In this document: positions 22,735 to 32,713 of the stretch, piece by piece
Numbering within the stretch: the first letter of the stretch is position 1
Layout of the letters: each line of letters begins with the position of its first letter
DNA from: Terana coerulea
Taxonomy: Eukaryota > Basidiomycota > Agaricomycetes > Polyporales > Phanerochaetaceae
Assembly: GCA_024811115.1 (NCBI GenBank)
Contig: JAKOGH010000776.1
Span: forward strand, 372,001-436,000
Length of the DNA stretch: 64,000 nt
Direction of reading: 5' to 3'
Program-made: the position numbers and the translations under genes
Notes under the pieces: generated by a model
Seen by the model: only the letters and a program-made list of their open reading frames with translations
Databases searched by the model: none
What the model was told of the DNA's origin: nothing

Positions 22735-24003
22735 ATGGTCGACGACTCGCTGGTGCACGCGATGGCGGGAGCGGCGGGGGGATGATTTCCACAGCGATCA
22801 CGAAGTGCGTCTAGCCTACAGAAAGGGTGTTGACACAGTGCTCAAGGGCGCCGGATACAGTCCTCTAATTGTGCTATCAACACGCTCAACGATGGAGGTG
22901 AAGAAGGAGCACAAGGTTCGTTGCTGTTCAAGTTGCTGCAAGCATAGGCCAAGCTGAACATCAGCATTCGACGTGAATGCCCGCAGTCCGTCCTCCAGGC
23001 CATTCGTGATACTATTCAAGACGAGGGTGTGTCTAGCCTGTATAGTGGACTTGGCCCAGGCTTGGTCGGCATTGGAGCTACTCAAGGGTGCGTCTGCTCC
23101 GCTACAAGACCTTGGATGAGGTCACGGACTTCGCTCACTGCTGCTTCAAGGTTCTATTATTACTTCTACGAACGTACGAAGAGCATTATACTGAAGTCTG
23201 AAGGAGGCACGAAGGCCTCAGCACGCTTCAAGCCATGCTTGCTGGCACAGTTGCTGGTGCGTGGAATCCAGCCGAAGAAACGCTTCGAATGCTTAGTCTT
23301 TCTGGCAGGCAGCGCTGCGGCAATTCTGAGCAACCCCATATGGGTGGTCCAGACAACACAGGTCAACCAGAAAGACTCTCCGGATGGCTCGCAGAAACGC
23401 CAGGGAGTTCTGAAGACGGTACAGGTTATAATGCAGGAGAAAGGCTTGCTGGGCTTCTTCCGCGGACTTGAACCAGCTCTCCTTTTAGTTCTCAACCCAA
23501 TAATACAGTACACTATATTCGAACAGCTGAAGAACTTCCTGGTCAAGAGACGGACGGCGAAGCTGCGTGCGGCCGGCGGCCTTGCTACCGCTGTCGCCGT
23601 CCTTTCAGATTGGGACTACTTCTTCCTTGGAGCGCTGTCGAAACTAAGTATGTTATTCCGGTCGTAATCAAAGTCTCGATCGCTGACTTTCTCTCTACTT
23701 TGCAGTTGCCACTTCCACCACATACCCAACTCTGTGAGTTTACCCGCATATATGCGCATCAACTGAGACCCATATATCCTCTTCAGCGTTGTCAAGAACC
23801 GCCTACAAGCAGGCTCCGCTCTGGCCGCACGGTACAAGTCCGCCGTACACGGCCTGTACACTATCGCTAAGGAAGAGGGCCGCGCAGGTCTCTATCGAGG
23901 CATTATTAGCAAGCTGCTACAGAGTGTGCTCACTGCAGCACTTTTGTTTGCAACGCAAAAGAGGATCTACGAGCTAACGAAACGGGTGACTACGTTTTGC
24001 TAG
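22735..24003 (+). CDS. Mitochondrial-carrier-family protein, peroxisomal adenine nucleotide carrier type
   Basis: SLC25-family carrier resembling Ant1/Pmp47/PMP34, which exchange adenine nucleotides across the peroxisomal membrane for fatty-acid activation. Seven exons: 22735-22804, 22861-22897, 22948-23087, 23151-23256, 23309-23647, 23706-23733, 23787-24003. Three repeats are visible, with signature remnants NPLIVLSTR, NPIWVVQTT and YPTLVVKNRLQ, and amphipathic stretches SLYSGLGPGLVG, GFFRGLEPALLLV and GLYRGIISKLLQ. Two single bases are missing in the given sequence. One is in the G run at 22776-22781 (needed for MAGAAGGMISTAITN), the other near 23201-23213 (needed for LSTLQAMLAGTVAG). With both restored the protein has 312 residues. 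The SNPIWV/YPTLVVK signatures favour a peroxisomal over a mitochondrial carrier. Confidence 0.83.
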
Positions 24004-24682
24004 TGGCGCATTGACACAAAAACTAAACTAAACTTGATGATTCTTAGGCTCTGACTGCGCCCCCTATTGTTGCTAAGTAGCGAAATGTGTGGAAACATAA
24101 TGAGCACGATTTAGATTGACTCAGAGAGATACTTTCACGTTGTCAACGGGAGCCCGAGTGGATTGAGATTCACCTTGCGCTCAGTTGTGTTGCATGCCAA
24201 GCTTGAACTCGAGTTGCCATTACCACAGCGGCTCACGGAAGGCACCTCGCCCTGGCCCACGACATTGACCCAGGGGAACCAGACACCGCGCGACACCTTT
24301 GTGGCGTTGCTTATGTAAGCCTAGAGTTTCTCCCTCAGCCTTTTCAGCGTTCTGGGAGACAAATGCACGCTAGCTATAGTGAGCATTCACCGTGCCACGT
24401 AGGCTAGTTCAACGACAGGGACACAAGCGTGTCATCCGGGATCAGTTCTTCAGCAAAAAGGTGGCATATATTTGATGATGAAAGGAGGCCAGCCTCATGC
24501 ATTAGCGGGTTACACTGATGTACAAAGGTGTCGCGTAGTGATAGTCGTGTCAAACATCCCAGTCGTAAATCTGTTCGTAAATCCTGAAGCAAGCGATATC
24601 AGTCTAAAAGATCGAGCAAGATACAAAACGCAAAACCCAGATTCTAGAATAAACGAGGCGAATGAGTTCCAGGTCAGCAGAC
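24004..24682. other. Intergenic region between convergent genes
   Basis: 3' flanks of the carrier (plus) and NADAR (minus) genes; no supported gene or repeat. Confidence 0.45.
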
Positions 24683-26471
24683 TCAGTCACCAGTACGGTA
24701 GCCTTCGCTCCTCAGCCGATCTCGGACGCGCATGAGTGCCTTGCCCAGCTGATTCGCGCCTTGGCCGAGGGGCCGTCGCCCCAGAAGTTGTCCTGCTGCG
24801 CAGAGAACTGGAGAGGCATGTCTCCGGTGTGGAGGAGCAAGCTCCGAAGTGTCGGATGCTGCAAGAATTTCTGGTGCAGCACCTCGTCCATCTGTGCAGA
24901 TACGCGTTAATCTCATGGAACATGAGTAAGGCGGGGACAGACACGCACCATCTGCAACGCAATCTGCTCCCAATCCGGTCTCGTGCTCTCAATCCTCTGC
25001 CTGCTTACCAGGGCTCGGACGTCGTCCGGACTGGGACAGCGCCGGATCTGCTCCGCGACGTCTGCGACAGCAGGGTCTGGATGGCCGAGGAACCGCTGTG
25101 CCTCCAGTGCGTGGAACGCCGTGGGGTACACCTTCGTCCCGAAGTGCACGCGGTGCGGGGACACATGCGTCAGGCCCGCCCACTCGCTGTTCAGGTCGAG
25201 CTTGAGCGGCTCCGGCGGCGGTATGCGCGGGCTGTAGACCCGTGAGCGCGCGGACGGCGCGGGCGAGGGCGGGGCCTGTGGCATGTTCATTTGCGCAGAT
25301 GCCGGGGACGGCACGCGCTGATACGGTCCTGGCGACACTCCTGTTCGTATGGGCGGCTCCTTCGGGGGAGGCGGTGGCAGCCCGTCCATTGGCGAAGGTT
25401 CCTGTCCGTACACCGGCGGAACAACCGGTTCTTGAACAAAGCCCGGTGGTGGGGCAGCGAACATAACAGGAATCACGCCAGGGGCCAACTGCTCACGTCC
25501 GCGCTTCGACTTGCCTGTCAGACGTTCGCTCAAGGTTCGGAAGAGCCCTTTACGAGGCTTCTTTCCTCGAGGGATCTGAGGCTCCACCGGAGTGACCATG
25601 TACCCTGCAAATTGCGGCATGGTCGCTGCCCGGGTATGGTGGGTTTCTTCCGGAGGACGATGTAAGCTCTGCAGAAGCCCAACATACGGCGAGAGTTCAA
25701 AGATGTCTTTCGGCGGCGGGGGCAGTGGATGGTGGTGGAACACGATGGACTGTGGGCGTTCGAAGATCGGGTTTTGCATCGTATATTGCTCTGGAGGCAT
25801 CGACGGGCCAGCTGGGGCATATTGCCCTGGAGGTATCGACGGGCCGGGTGGGATGTCATCTTCTTCGTCGGATGAAGAGTCGGACGATGGCGGTCTGTAG
25901 CGGTCTCTGTACGCGTCTGGCTGTGCGAACCGCATGGGCGTTGGGGGAATGACGGGCGGAGCAGGGGCCGTCGGGAACGGCGTCCCTGTGCCCGTTTGCG
26001 GCAGTGGTGGTATCACGGGTGGGTACGAGGAGGGAACTGTTGGAGCTGCGGGCATGACCTCAGGTCGGGGCATGGACATGGCGGGCATGGGCATCACGTT
26101 CGGAATCACCGCGCTCTGGCCTGGCACGGGCATGGGTGGTATGACGGGATACCCAGCCTGTTGCATAGGCGGGGCAAATCCCATTGGAGGGGGTGGTGCA
26201 GGTGGGTAGGCATAGGCCTGAGGCGGCGCTCCGGAGGCTACGATCCACCTTCAAGTATTAATTACATCTCGAACCTGTGCACAATTAGGCAGCGATGTGA
26301 CGTACAACTGAAATACGGATATCTCGCGTACAAGTTCGGGCCAAAGGTGCGCTCCATCCCTCCGTACGCTCCCTTTGAGCGTTTTCTTCCTGTACTACGG
26401 TCGGAGTAGTATGCCTGCTTGGGTGGATATCGTGGTCTGTTGTCTCCTGGCCGTGATCCCTGATTGCCCAT
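24683..26471 (-). CDS. NADAR (YbiA/DUF1768) domain protein with Pro-rich N-terminus
   Basis: Exons 26306-26471, 24949-26237 and 24683-24891. The N-terminus reads MGNQGS, a good N-myristoylation consensus. About 330 residues of Pro/Met/Gly-rich low-complexity sequence follow, with a basic patch (GKKPRKGLFRTLSERLTGKS). The C-terminal ~170 residues form a NADAR domain: EWAGLTHVSPHRVHFGTKVY, PTAFHALEAQRFL, RPDWEQIALQMMDEVLHQKF, DNFWGDG, NQLGKALMRVRDRL. Characterised NADAR proteins hydrolyse N-glycosidic bonds, in YbiA/RibX-type enzymes on riboflavin intermediates and in others as ADP-ribosyl hydrolases on guanine. Which activity applies here cannot be told. One G seems missing near 24757-24764 (AAGGCGCG where AAGGGCGCG is expected); without it the last ~28 residues are out of frame. 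Exon 1 is inferred from splice phase. Confidence 0.78.
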
Positions 26472-26706
26472 TGAGGATGCTGCGGTAAAGTCGTAACGCA
26501 GGGAGGAATGAAGGTAATACTAGAATATGAAAGTCGTGCTGTGAGGGTATAGATGGAGCGGGGGTTGGGTCGGGCGAGGCCCAAGCGTGGAAGACCTTCC
26601 AAGAGGTTCATCTCGCGAGTAGCATGGTGGCGCCGTGCAGGTGTGAATACAAATGTGAAGAGACCATTTTGTGCGTTATATATGATATTGCTGCATCTAG
26701 TAATCA

Positions 26707-26792
26707 GGGCGCATGGTGTAGTTGGTTATCACATCCGCTTAGCATTGCATGCGAAGTTGCGGGGGTGCTGGGTTCAATTCCCAGTGTGTCCA
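26707..26792 (+). tRNA. tRNA-Ala (AGC anticodon) with a short intron
   Basis: Acceptor GGGCGCA pairs with TGTGTCC and includes the G3:U70 pair that identifies alanine tRNAs; discriminator A. The T arm is CTGGG-TTCAATT-CCCAG. The anticodon stem TCCGC/GCGGG encloses T-T-A-G-C-A, so the anticodon is AGC. About 13-14 extra nucleotides follow position 37 and fit a canonical tRNA intron. The D arm (GTGT...TCAC) has one wobble pair. Confidence 0.85.
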
Positions 26793-27100
26793 ATGATGGT
26801 TGAATATCATATGCTTTTTATTCTTCAGCAGTCGCCAGGCTTCCGTTTCAGCTTCAAGTTTAAACTTTAAATGTTCTCAAACTTCTCATGCGGCGAGAGT
26901 AGCCAGTACCGGGTACTGTCTCTTCCATTATCCCGCGCTGTTCCAACACCCAAACTACAGAGCTGACCAAATTAATTCAAGCAATCGGCACAATTCCTCC
27001 ACAGCTTCCAAATCCATATCCTTCTCAATTCTACCATATCCTATAACACAAGCCTTGTCATACGTCAGGCTGTGTAACTGGATGCTGTCGTGGGTACATA
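26793..27100. other. Intergenic region
   Basis: Between tRNA-Ala and the 3' end of membrane paralog C; no supported gene. Confidence 0.45.
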
Positions 27101-27809
27101 CTAGCAAGGGTTCCTGGTGTTATGCTTCGTGCGACGCTTAATGCCGACCATGATAATGAATACCCCCAGCGCAAGGCATGCCCAGGCAAGTCCTCCTATC
27201 ATTGCTTGACCACGGACATACTGAGATCCATCTGTGAGAAAAGAGCGTTCTTGGGGCTCGCTCCAAGCCAGCGCAGGTGGAAGTGAGTTGACAGAACGTC
27301 TGTCCAGTCCGGCGGATGCTCCGGGAGCGGGAACATCACCAGGCGTGTATAGAAGGTAGTCGAAGTAGTAGGTAGAATGGAAAGGCAAGATATTGATGGA
27401 TAGGGTATGATTGCCTCGGGTGAGGATAGGCGAGCGGAAGAATAGCACATTGGCCGTTGACTCGGTCACTACAGGGGCAGTGAAGGAGACAGCAGGGCCA
27501 CCATCGATCGAGTACGTGGATGAGGGCTCGACGCCCGCGGGAGGAGGGGTCACGAGTCCATAGACATCCACAGCGACGCCTGACAGAGAGATTAGTTCAG
27601 TTGAAAAAGGGAAAGCATGAATAACAAAGTTTACCCGTGAAGCTGAAGGTTGCGCTAAACCCGGGCTCTTCTCCCAATGTCAAAGTGTTGTTGTACGCCC
27701 CCACTGACGCAGGTAAACCGCTTTCACGGGGCCAGGCACCGTTGGGGATGAAGTTGATGCGAGGGTCGGTATCATCGACGACGATGGTGGTGGAATTGTG
27801 CAAAGACAT
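27101..27809 (-). CDS. Single-pass membrane protein, paralog C (short tail)
   Basis: Third member of the family seen at 14.4-17.9 kb, intact: exons 27635-27809 and 27101-27579 around a 55-nt intron in the same place as in A and B; 654 nt, 217 residues. Ectodomain: MSLHNSTTIVVDDTDPRINF ... GVAVDVYGLVTPP ... VLFFRSPIL ... YYFDYLLYTP. The Ser/Pro stalk is short. A helix (IGGLAWACLALGVFIIMVGI) is followed by only ~10 basic residues (KRRTKHNTRNPC), so this copy lacks the signalling-like tail of A and B. The family is unnamed as far as I can tell; a galactose-binding-like jelly roll is the likely fold. Confidence 0.8.
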
Positions 27810-28898
27810 GGTAGAGTATTGGAGGTTTGGGTGGGGAGAGTGCGGGTGCTTGACCGCCCTGTAAGGTAGACCAGCAGTACTTGCCTTTATACGAAGAGTA
27901 TGTGTGCAGAACAGGAGCGAAACAATAGCCACCACTGTTGATTGAGCGTTCCGATGCTGAAGAAGGTCGGAGTGGAGAGGCGACCGAGCCTACATTACTA
28001 CAGAGAGCGTTAGCCCACGTCGTGTATAGAATGCGAAAGATGGGCTCCAGTAGTACATTCACATAGCTCACCAACCGTTGCCGCAGTACGTCAGCACTTC
28101 ACTATGCGGGGAACAATCTCCGAGTATCATTCCTCCGTCGATGTTCGGACGGCGAGCGAAGCATTTGTCTTACAGAGAGGTAAGGGAGGCGTTGCGAATA
28201 AACGCGAACATGAGTTCTGCACTACTTCAAGTGATCCTACAATTGCAAGATAATTAGGCTGAAAAAACAGGTAACTCATTGGTATTTGTGCGACTCATCT
28301 GAGTGCGGGGAAGTCGAGATGTTTGTTTAGATTCTCGGGCGGCAGGCACTCCGCGGCAGCACAGCTGTATCATCAATCTATTCCATAACAGACACGAGGG
28401 CCTAGATCTCGCTTCAGTGAAACAACGAGAGCAAGACATCGTGCTTTCGCGCACCTTTGCCTGAATGTCATGTCATGGAGAGAAACATACGCCATACGGA
28501 GTGAACAGTCAGAAACGCCTGCCCAAGCGCCTTCTGAGATCCGGTCAGTACAAGCGAGGCGGAGAGAGCCGCCCAGCCGAAGACGAAGGCCTCAGTGAAA
28601 TTCGCCTAAGTGACCTTGGTGTTGGGATAGTTGGATGTCCGTAGAGGGGGAACGGATGTTCCCTTTACTAGTGATGCATACCTCGCCGTTAACGTTCAAA
28701 GCGAAGACTAACCGTACCGACGAGTGCAAAACAACAACACAACACCGTGTTTCCATTGGGTATTGAACGTACGATGAACCTAGAGTACAAGATAAATAAT
28801 GAATAACAATGCGCGTCAAACCATTCGTAGTGTTCCAAGTTCGTTCAGAGTCCGCATGAGCGTTACAGTCATTAGAGGTCATGTCCTTCGATCGGCGT
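27810..28898. other. 1.1-kb intergenic region
   Basis: No frame here can be extended by splicing into a credible protein, and no RNA gene or repeat was seen. It contains the promoter of paralog C at its left end. Confidence 0.45.
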
Positions 28899-30489
28899 TC
28901 ACTCGTCTCTCTGCGCCAGCCCAACAGTCGTCTCTCCTTGGTTGACTTGGAGATATGGTGAGCAATCTTCACTTCTGCAGACACAGAAGCGCAACTCACA
29001 AACAACGTAGACGCTCTTCAAGAAGACGTCTCCAAAGATGTCGAAGGTCAGGTCGCCGCGGCTCTGGATGCCGCCGAGGGTGAAGCCTTCGTCGGCAGCG
29101 GCGAAGCCAAAGTCCGCGGCGTTGAGCTTGTAGAGCTGGTCGCCGACCGCGAAGGAGACGTCCGGGACAGTCGCGCTCGTCGGGTACTTCCACCCGCCTT
29201 GTTGGTCGTCGTAAGTCGCGCCTTCGATCGGAGTCTGTGTGCAGGATGTGAGTATATGCGAGATGAAAGCGAGCGGCAACGTACCGTAGATGGTCTTGAG
29301 CACGGTATCGTCGACCAACAGCAGCGTCGTTCCGGTGTCGAGGATGGTGGAGTTACCGGAGCGCTCGATCGTCTTGCCGTTCACCGTGTACGAGGTGGAG
29401 GGAACCTGCCAGAATCCCTGCGAGCTGCGACAAATAAGTAAGTCAGTTCGGTATGCGACTTAAGATAAGCTTCGAACTGACTTGTCGACCGGGGTATACG
29501 AGATTGGGTTGGATGTCACAGTGGTGTCAATGAACCCGAAGGAGTAAAATCCAGGCTCGGTGCCGTGCCCAAGCTTGACGGTAAACAGCGGCTGGTCGAT
29601 GAGCTTCTGCTCGATCATGTTCTCGACGGGGGTCTTGACCGACGTCGGCGAAACAGTATTGATGCTCGGCCACGCGAGGCCAAGCAGGCCGTCGTTGCTC
29701 CCGTCGGACAGGAAGCTGCTGCTCAGTTTCTTCGCGGCCTCGACAGCCTGCTGCGGGATCGTGACGCCCGCGACGGAGACGACGTCCGTGTAGACGTCGC
29801 CCGACGCGGAGGACCCGTCGCCATACGAGATATTCCAGGTGCCCGTGGACTGCTTCGCCGTGCTCGACTTCTTCGGGTTGTAGATGGTGTGTGTCTTGGA
29901 GTACTTGCTTGCATTCGCGAGCTCTGAGGACCAGATCCACAGGTCGGAGGAGCCGGTGTCGAAGTCGAGGTTGACGGTGACGCCGGGGGTGCCGATCTTG
30001 ACAGGCACGACGTATTCCGTACTAATGGATGGTTTGTGAATGCATACAAAGCGCATCACCAGTAGCGACTTACTCTGCGAAGAGAAGATCAGTCAGTATA
30101 TACTTTACGAGAGTCGAAGGAAACGCACCATTCTGAATAGACTCGGCTGGAACCTCGTGGTCCGTCTCCTTGTTGTCCAATCCCTTGACCTTCACCACGA
30201 CGTTGTTCCTCTTCGCGAACCCAGCATACTTGCCCGTCTCGAACCCATACCGGCGGGCGGCACGAGCGTAGGCAGCGTGGAACGACGGCCTGGAGTCCTT
30301 GTACTTGCCCGACCGAGCCAGAGCGTGCAGCTTCTTGTCCCCGTCCTTGGACATCGCAGGTGCGTCCGACGCGGGCTCTTGGTTCTTGGACTGGAAGCAA
30401 CCCATGCTGGCGTGTATGGAGCGTGTATGTGCGGAGTAGCGGACGGCAAACGCCGGTGTTAATTGAGCTCGGAGGAGACGGAACGCCAC
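28899..30489 (-). CDS. A1-family aspartic protease (polyporopepsin-like) with a one-nucleotide exon
   Basis: Pepsin-family endopeptidase. Exons: 30129-30489 (or from 30402), 30074 alone, 29482-30021, 29285-29424, 29000-29221, 28899-28945; from 30402 the sum is 1224 nt, 407 residues. Both catalytic motifs are present (NLDFDTGSSDLW and STILDTGTTLLL), as are the flap Tyr (ISYGDGS) and C-terminal FDIFGDVFLKSVYVVF and VGLAQRDE. Reading frame across the propeptide-mature junction needs the single base at 30074 as its own exon, giving QNDTEYVVPVKIG. Two starts compete: 30489 (Arg-rich leader MAFRLLRAQLTPAFAVRYSA) and 30402 (MGCFQSK, an N-acylation-like start). Neither gives a classical signal peptide. 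The TATATAAA at 30579-30586 lies 90 bp before the upstream start. Confidence 0.88.
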
Positions 30490-30578
30490 AATGGCCTAGG
30501 CGTGTGGGGGCTGCGAGTGGACGAGACTGGCGAAGCGGCGGGGAACGACGGTGCTGTCCTCCCTGAGATCAGTGAGCT

Positions 30579-30586
30579 TTATATAC
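30579..30586 (-). promoter_or_regulatory. TATA box of the aspartic protease gene
   Basis: On the minus strand the sequence reads TATATAAA, 90 bp upstream of the first in-frame ATG (30489) and 177 bp upstream of the second (30402). Its position would place transcription start near 30550, which fits the 30489 start slightly better. Confidence 0.55.
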
Positions 30587-30589
30587 TCT

Positions 30590-31319
30590 GGCGTCCGAGG
30601 GGCGACTCACCATGGTTATCGTGTGGTGACGCATGACGACTCAGGGGGAAAGCGGCCGGTCGCACACCGAACGGTCGAGATATGGAGATAGCTTCTCTCG
30701 AGCTTCTCCCTTCCAGTCGTTCACATGCCGCGCGCGACACCGGGACGTCACCTAACTGGGTCTGTCTGGACGGCTGCGCAGGGACAACGGAGGCCCTTCG
30801 GGTAGCCTGTTCAGCCAGAGAGCGCAGGTGGGTTTTCTAGAACACCTGAATATAGGTCATGTCGTCTCTGAGACAACAAGAAGTGGGTGGGAAGAAAGAA
30901 GACGAGGATTGCTGGAGGGGTAACGGAGAATCAGATGGAAGGCTTTGCTGGCCATGACTTCACATGGTGGGACAGACCAGTCCAGTGCAGACAGACATTC
31001 GGCCCCGGCGGAGCTTCAACCAGACTATGCCCCAATTTGGGAAGCTTGGTGTTCGAGTGCACCAGAGAGGACACCCACTTTGTCCCCAGAAGCGTCCCAC
31101 TTCCAAGCGTCCACTAGTCGGTACCTTGTGCGACATCTACGATCCCACAGCAACTTTGTGAGGCTGCAGTGCACGCCGCATAGATAACCGGAGCTCGAAA
31201 TGAGAACATGCCTTCCTTGTGACGAATAGAGCTCTCTTCACGCCGGCTCAAAAGCATTGTCATTGCACCAAGAAAGCATAGTATAAGAGCACACACCGAC
31301 AAGAGCACGTCAACCCATC
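30590..31319. other. Intergenic region
   Basis: Promoter side of the protease gene and 3' flank of SAP18; no supported gene. Confidence 0.45.
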
Positions 31320-32293
31320 TCAGTCATACCGAGAATTCCTTCGTCGCACTGGGCTTCTTGACCGCGACGGCGACCGCCTGGAGTCCCTCTCCCGCCCACC
31401 TCGTCTCACTGGACTATCTCGTCGCGGTGGTCCTCGTCCTTCTCCCCTGCCCCTTCCAACTCCACGCCCACCCCTCGGTACAGGGGCTGGTGCACCTGAC
31501 TCGCCCCGCCAGTGCCCGCCACCCCGTCCCGCCGTCGACGCACCTCCCAGCGACCCGCCCCACCCCGCATCTCTGCCTCCAACATCCTTCTTCCACCCGT
31601 TCGCAAAACCTGCCGTGGTCGGTCCAGTTGCGACAGCGGCAGTAGTGGTCGCAGCCGCCGCCCCGCCCTTGATGGCGAGCTCCGCCGGCGCCGCGACGCT
31701 CTTCGGGAGCTGCACCATGACGCAGAGGTAGTCGCCGGGAACGAAGCGCAGCTCGTCGAGCGTGCGCTCGCTCTCTGCGGACGCGCTCGGCGGGTCGACG
31801 TCCGCGAGGAGGCGCGGCGGCGGGGCGGCGACCGTGCCGGGCTCGCCGAGCAGGTCGCGCGAGTGCACGGTGCCGAGGTCCTTCTGCGCGATGCGCCCGC
31901 GGCTCCCCGAGTCGGCGTAGAGCGCGCGGAAGGTATAGCGGGCGAGTGGGTGCCTGTACTCGGGCGTGGACGGCGCCGTGGTGCGGAGGGTGGTGAGAAC
32001 TTCGCGAAGCGTCGCGTCTTTCCTGCGCTGGTCTTAGCACAGCAGTTTCTGCCGCGAGTAGCTGATGTTACGTACCATGTAAAGATTTGCAGCTCATCCG
32101 TCGTTGGCGTAGCTCCGTCGTCGAACTGTGCGAGGCGGTGGAAAGACCCAACCTTAACAAATGCGCGAATGAGGAACGGGGCGGTCTGGTGTAACAGTAC
32201 CGTCAGCAATTATACGGTAAAGACCAGACTTATGCACACCTTTTCCCTGTCAATGACAGGTCGTCCAGCAGGCGTAGGAGTAGTATCCTCCAT
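31320..32293 (-). CDS. SAP18: SAP18 homologue (Sin3/ASAP complex subunit) with RGG/RS tail
   Basis: Sin3-associated polypeptide p18, a ubiquitin-like-fold protein of histone deacetylase and ASAP/exon-junction assemblies in the nucleus. Exons 32240-32293, 32076-32185 and 31320-32022 give 867 nt, 288 residues, no frame break. The N-terminus matches the family closely: VIDREKTAPFLIRAFVKVGS, FHRLAQFDD, DELQIFTWKDATLREVLTTL, and later LDELRFVPGDYLCVMVQLP. The C-terminal ~100 residues are Gly/Arg/Ser-rich (RGGRGVGRGRGEGRGPPRR, SPSRSRSPVRRRNSRYD), longer than in animal SAP18 and suited to RNA or SR-protein contacts. Introns are 53-54 nt. Confidence 0.93.
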
Positions 32294-32713
32294 GATGAGG
32301 TAGCTTTTGATTATGGTGTAGGTGGAAGTGAGAGCTAGACTTGCTGCCGCCAGAGCAGCTCTCTCCAACATAGGCAAACGTTCCCACGATCAGTGCGGGC
32401 GCTCGAAAGACTTTCGTCCCAAATTGGAAGGCATCGTTGTTGACCGCTATCTGTTTCGTCTTGTCAACGCCTTGCCTTTCTTTACTCTCCCTTCGAACGG
32501 ACCCGCTCTCCATGACGGGCCACAAGCGGCAAGGAAATATCTCGTCGTAGTGGCCTACTTGCACACAATACTTCTATGGCACATTTATCGCACAGAAGGG
32601 CGCCGTCGCCGCCACGTGCGTCTGCAGGGCGACCAAAGCTGCCGTGATGTCGCCGGGTCAAGCTGTCAGGACGACCTCTGTGTCGACAACAGCATTCGTG
32701 TTGCAGGTCAATA
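32294..32713. other. Divergent promoter region, SAP18 / AlkB-like gene
   Basis: 420 bp between divergent starts; no further gene. Contains the 5' regions of both. Confidence 0.5.

Noticed and set aside
22916..22947. 32-nt intron in the carrier gene after EVKKEHK
   Set aside because: Using the upstream donor GAG|GTGAAG gives a normal 50-nt intron and restores the family sequence STRSTMEAK.
30075..30128. Treating these 54 nt as simple coding sequence
   Set aside because: It is in frame and cannot be excluded, but it has a full donor, branch-like site, pyrimidine tract and acceptor. The inserted residues also break the usual QNDxEY junction of this protease group. Kept only as the competing model.
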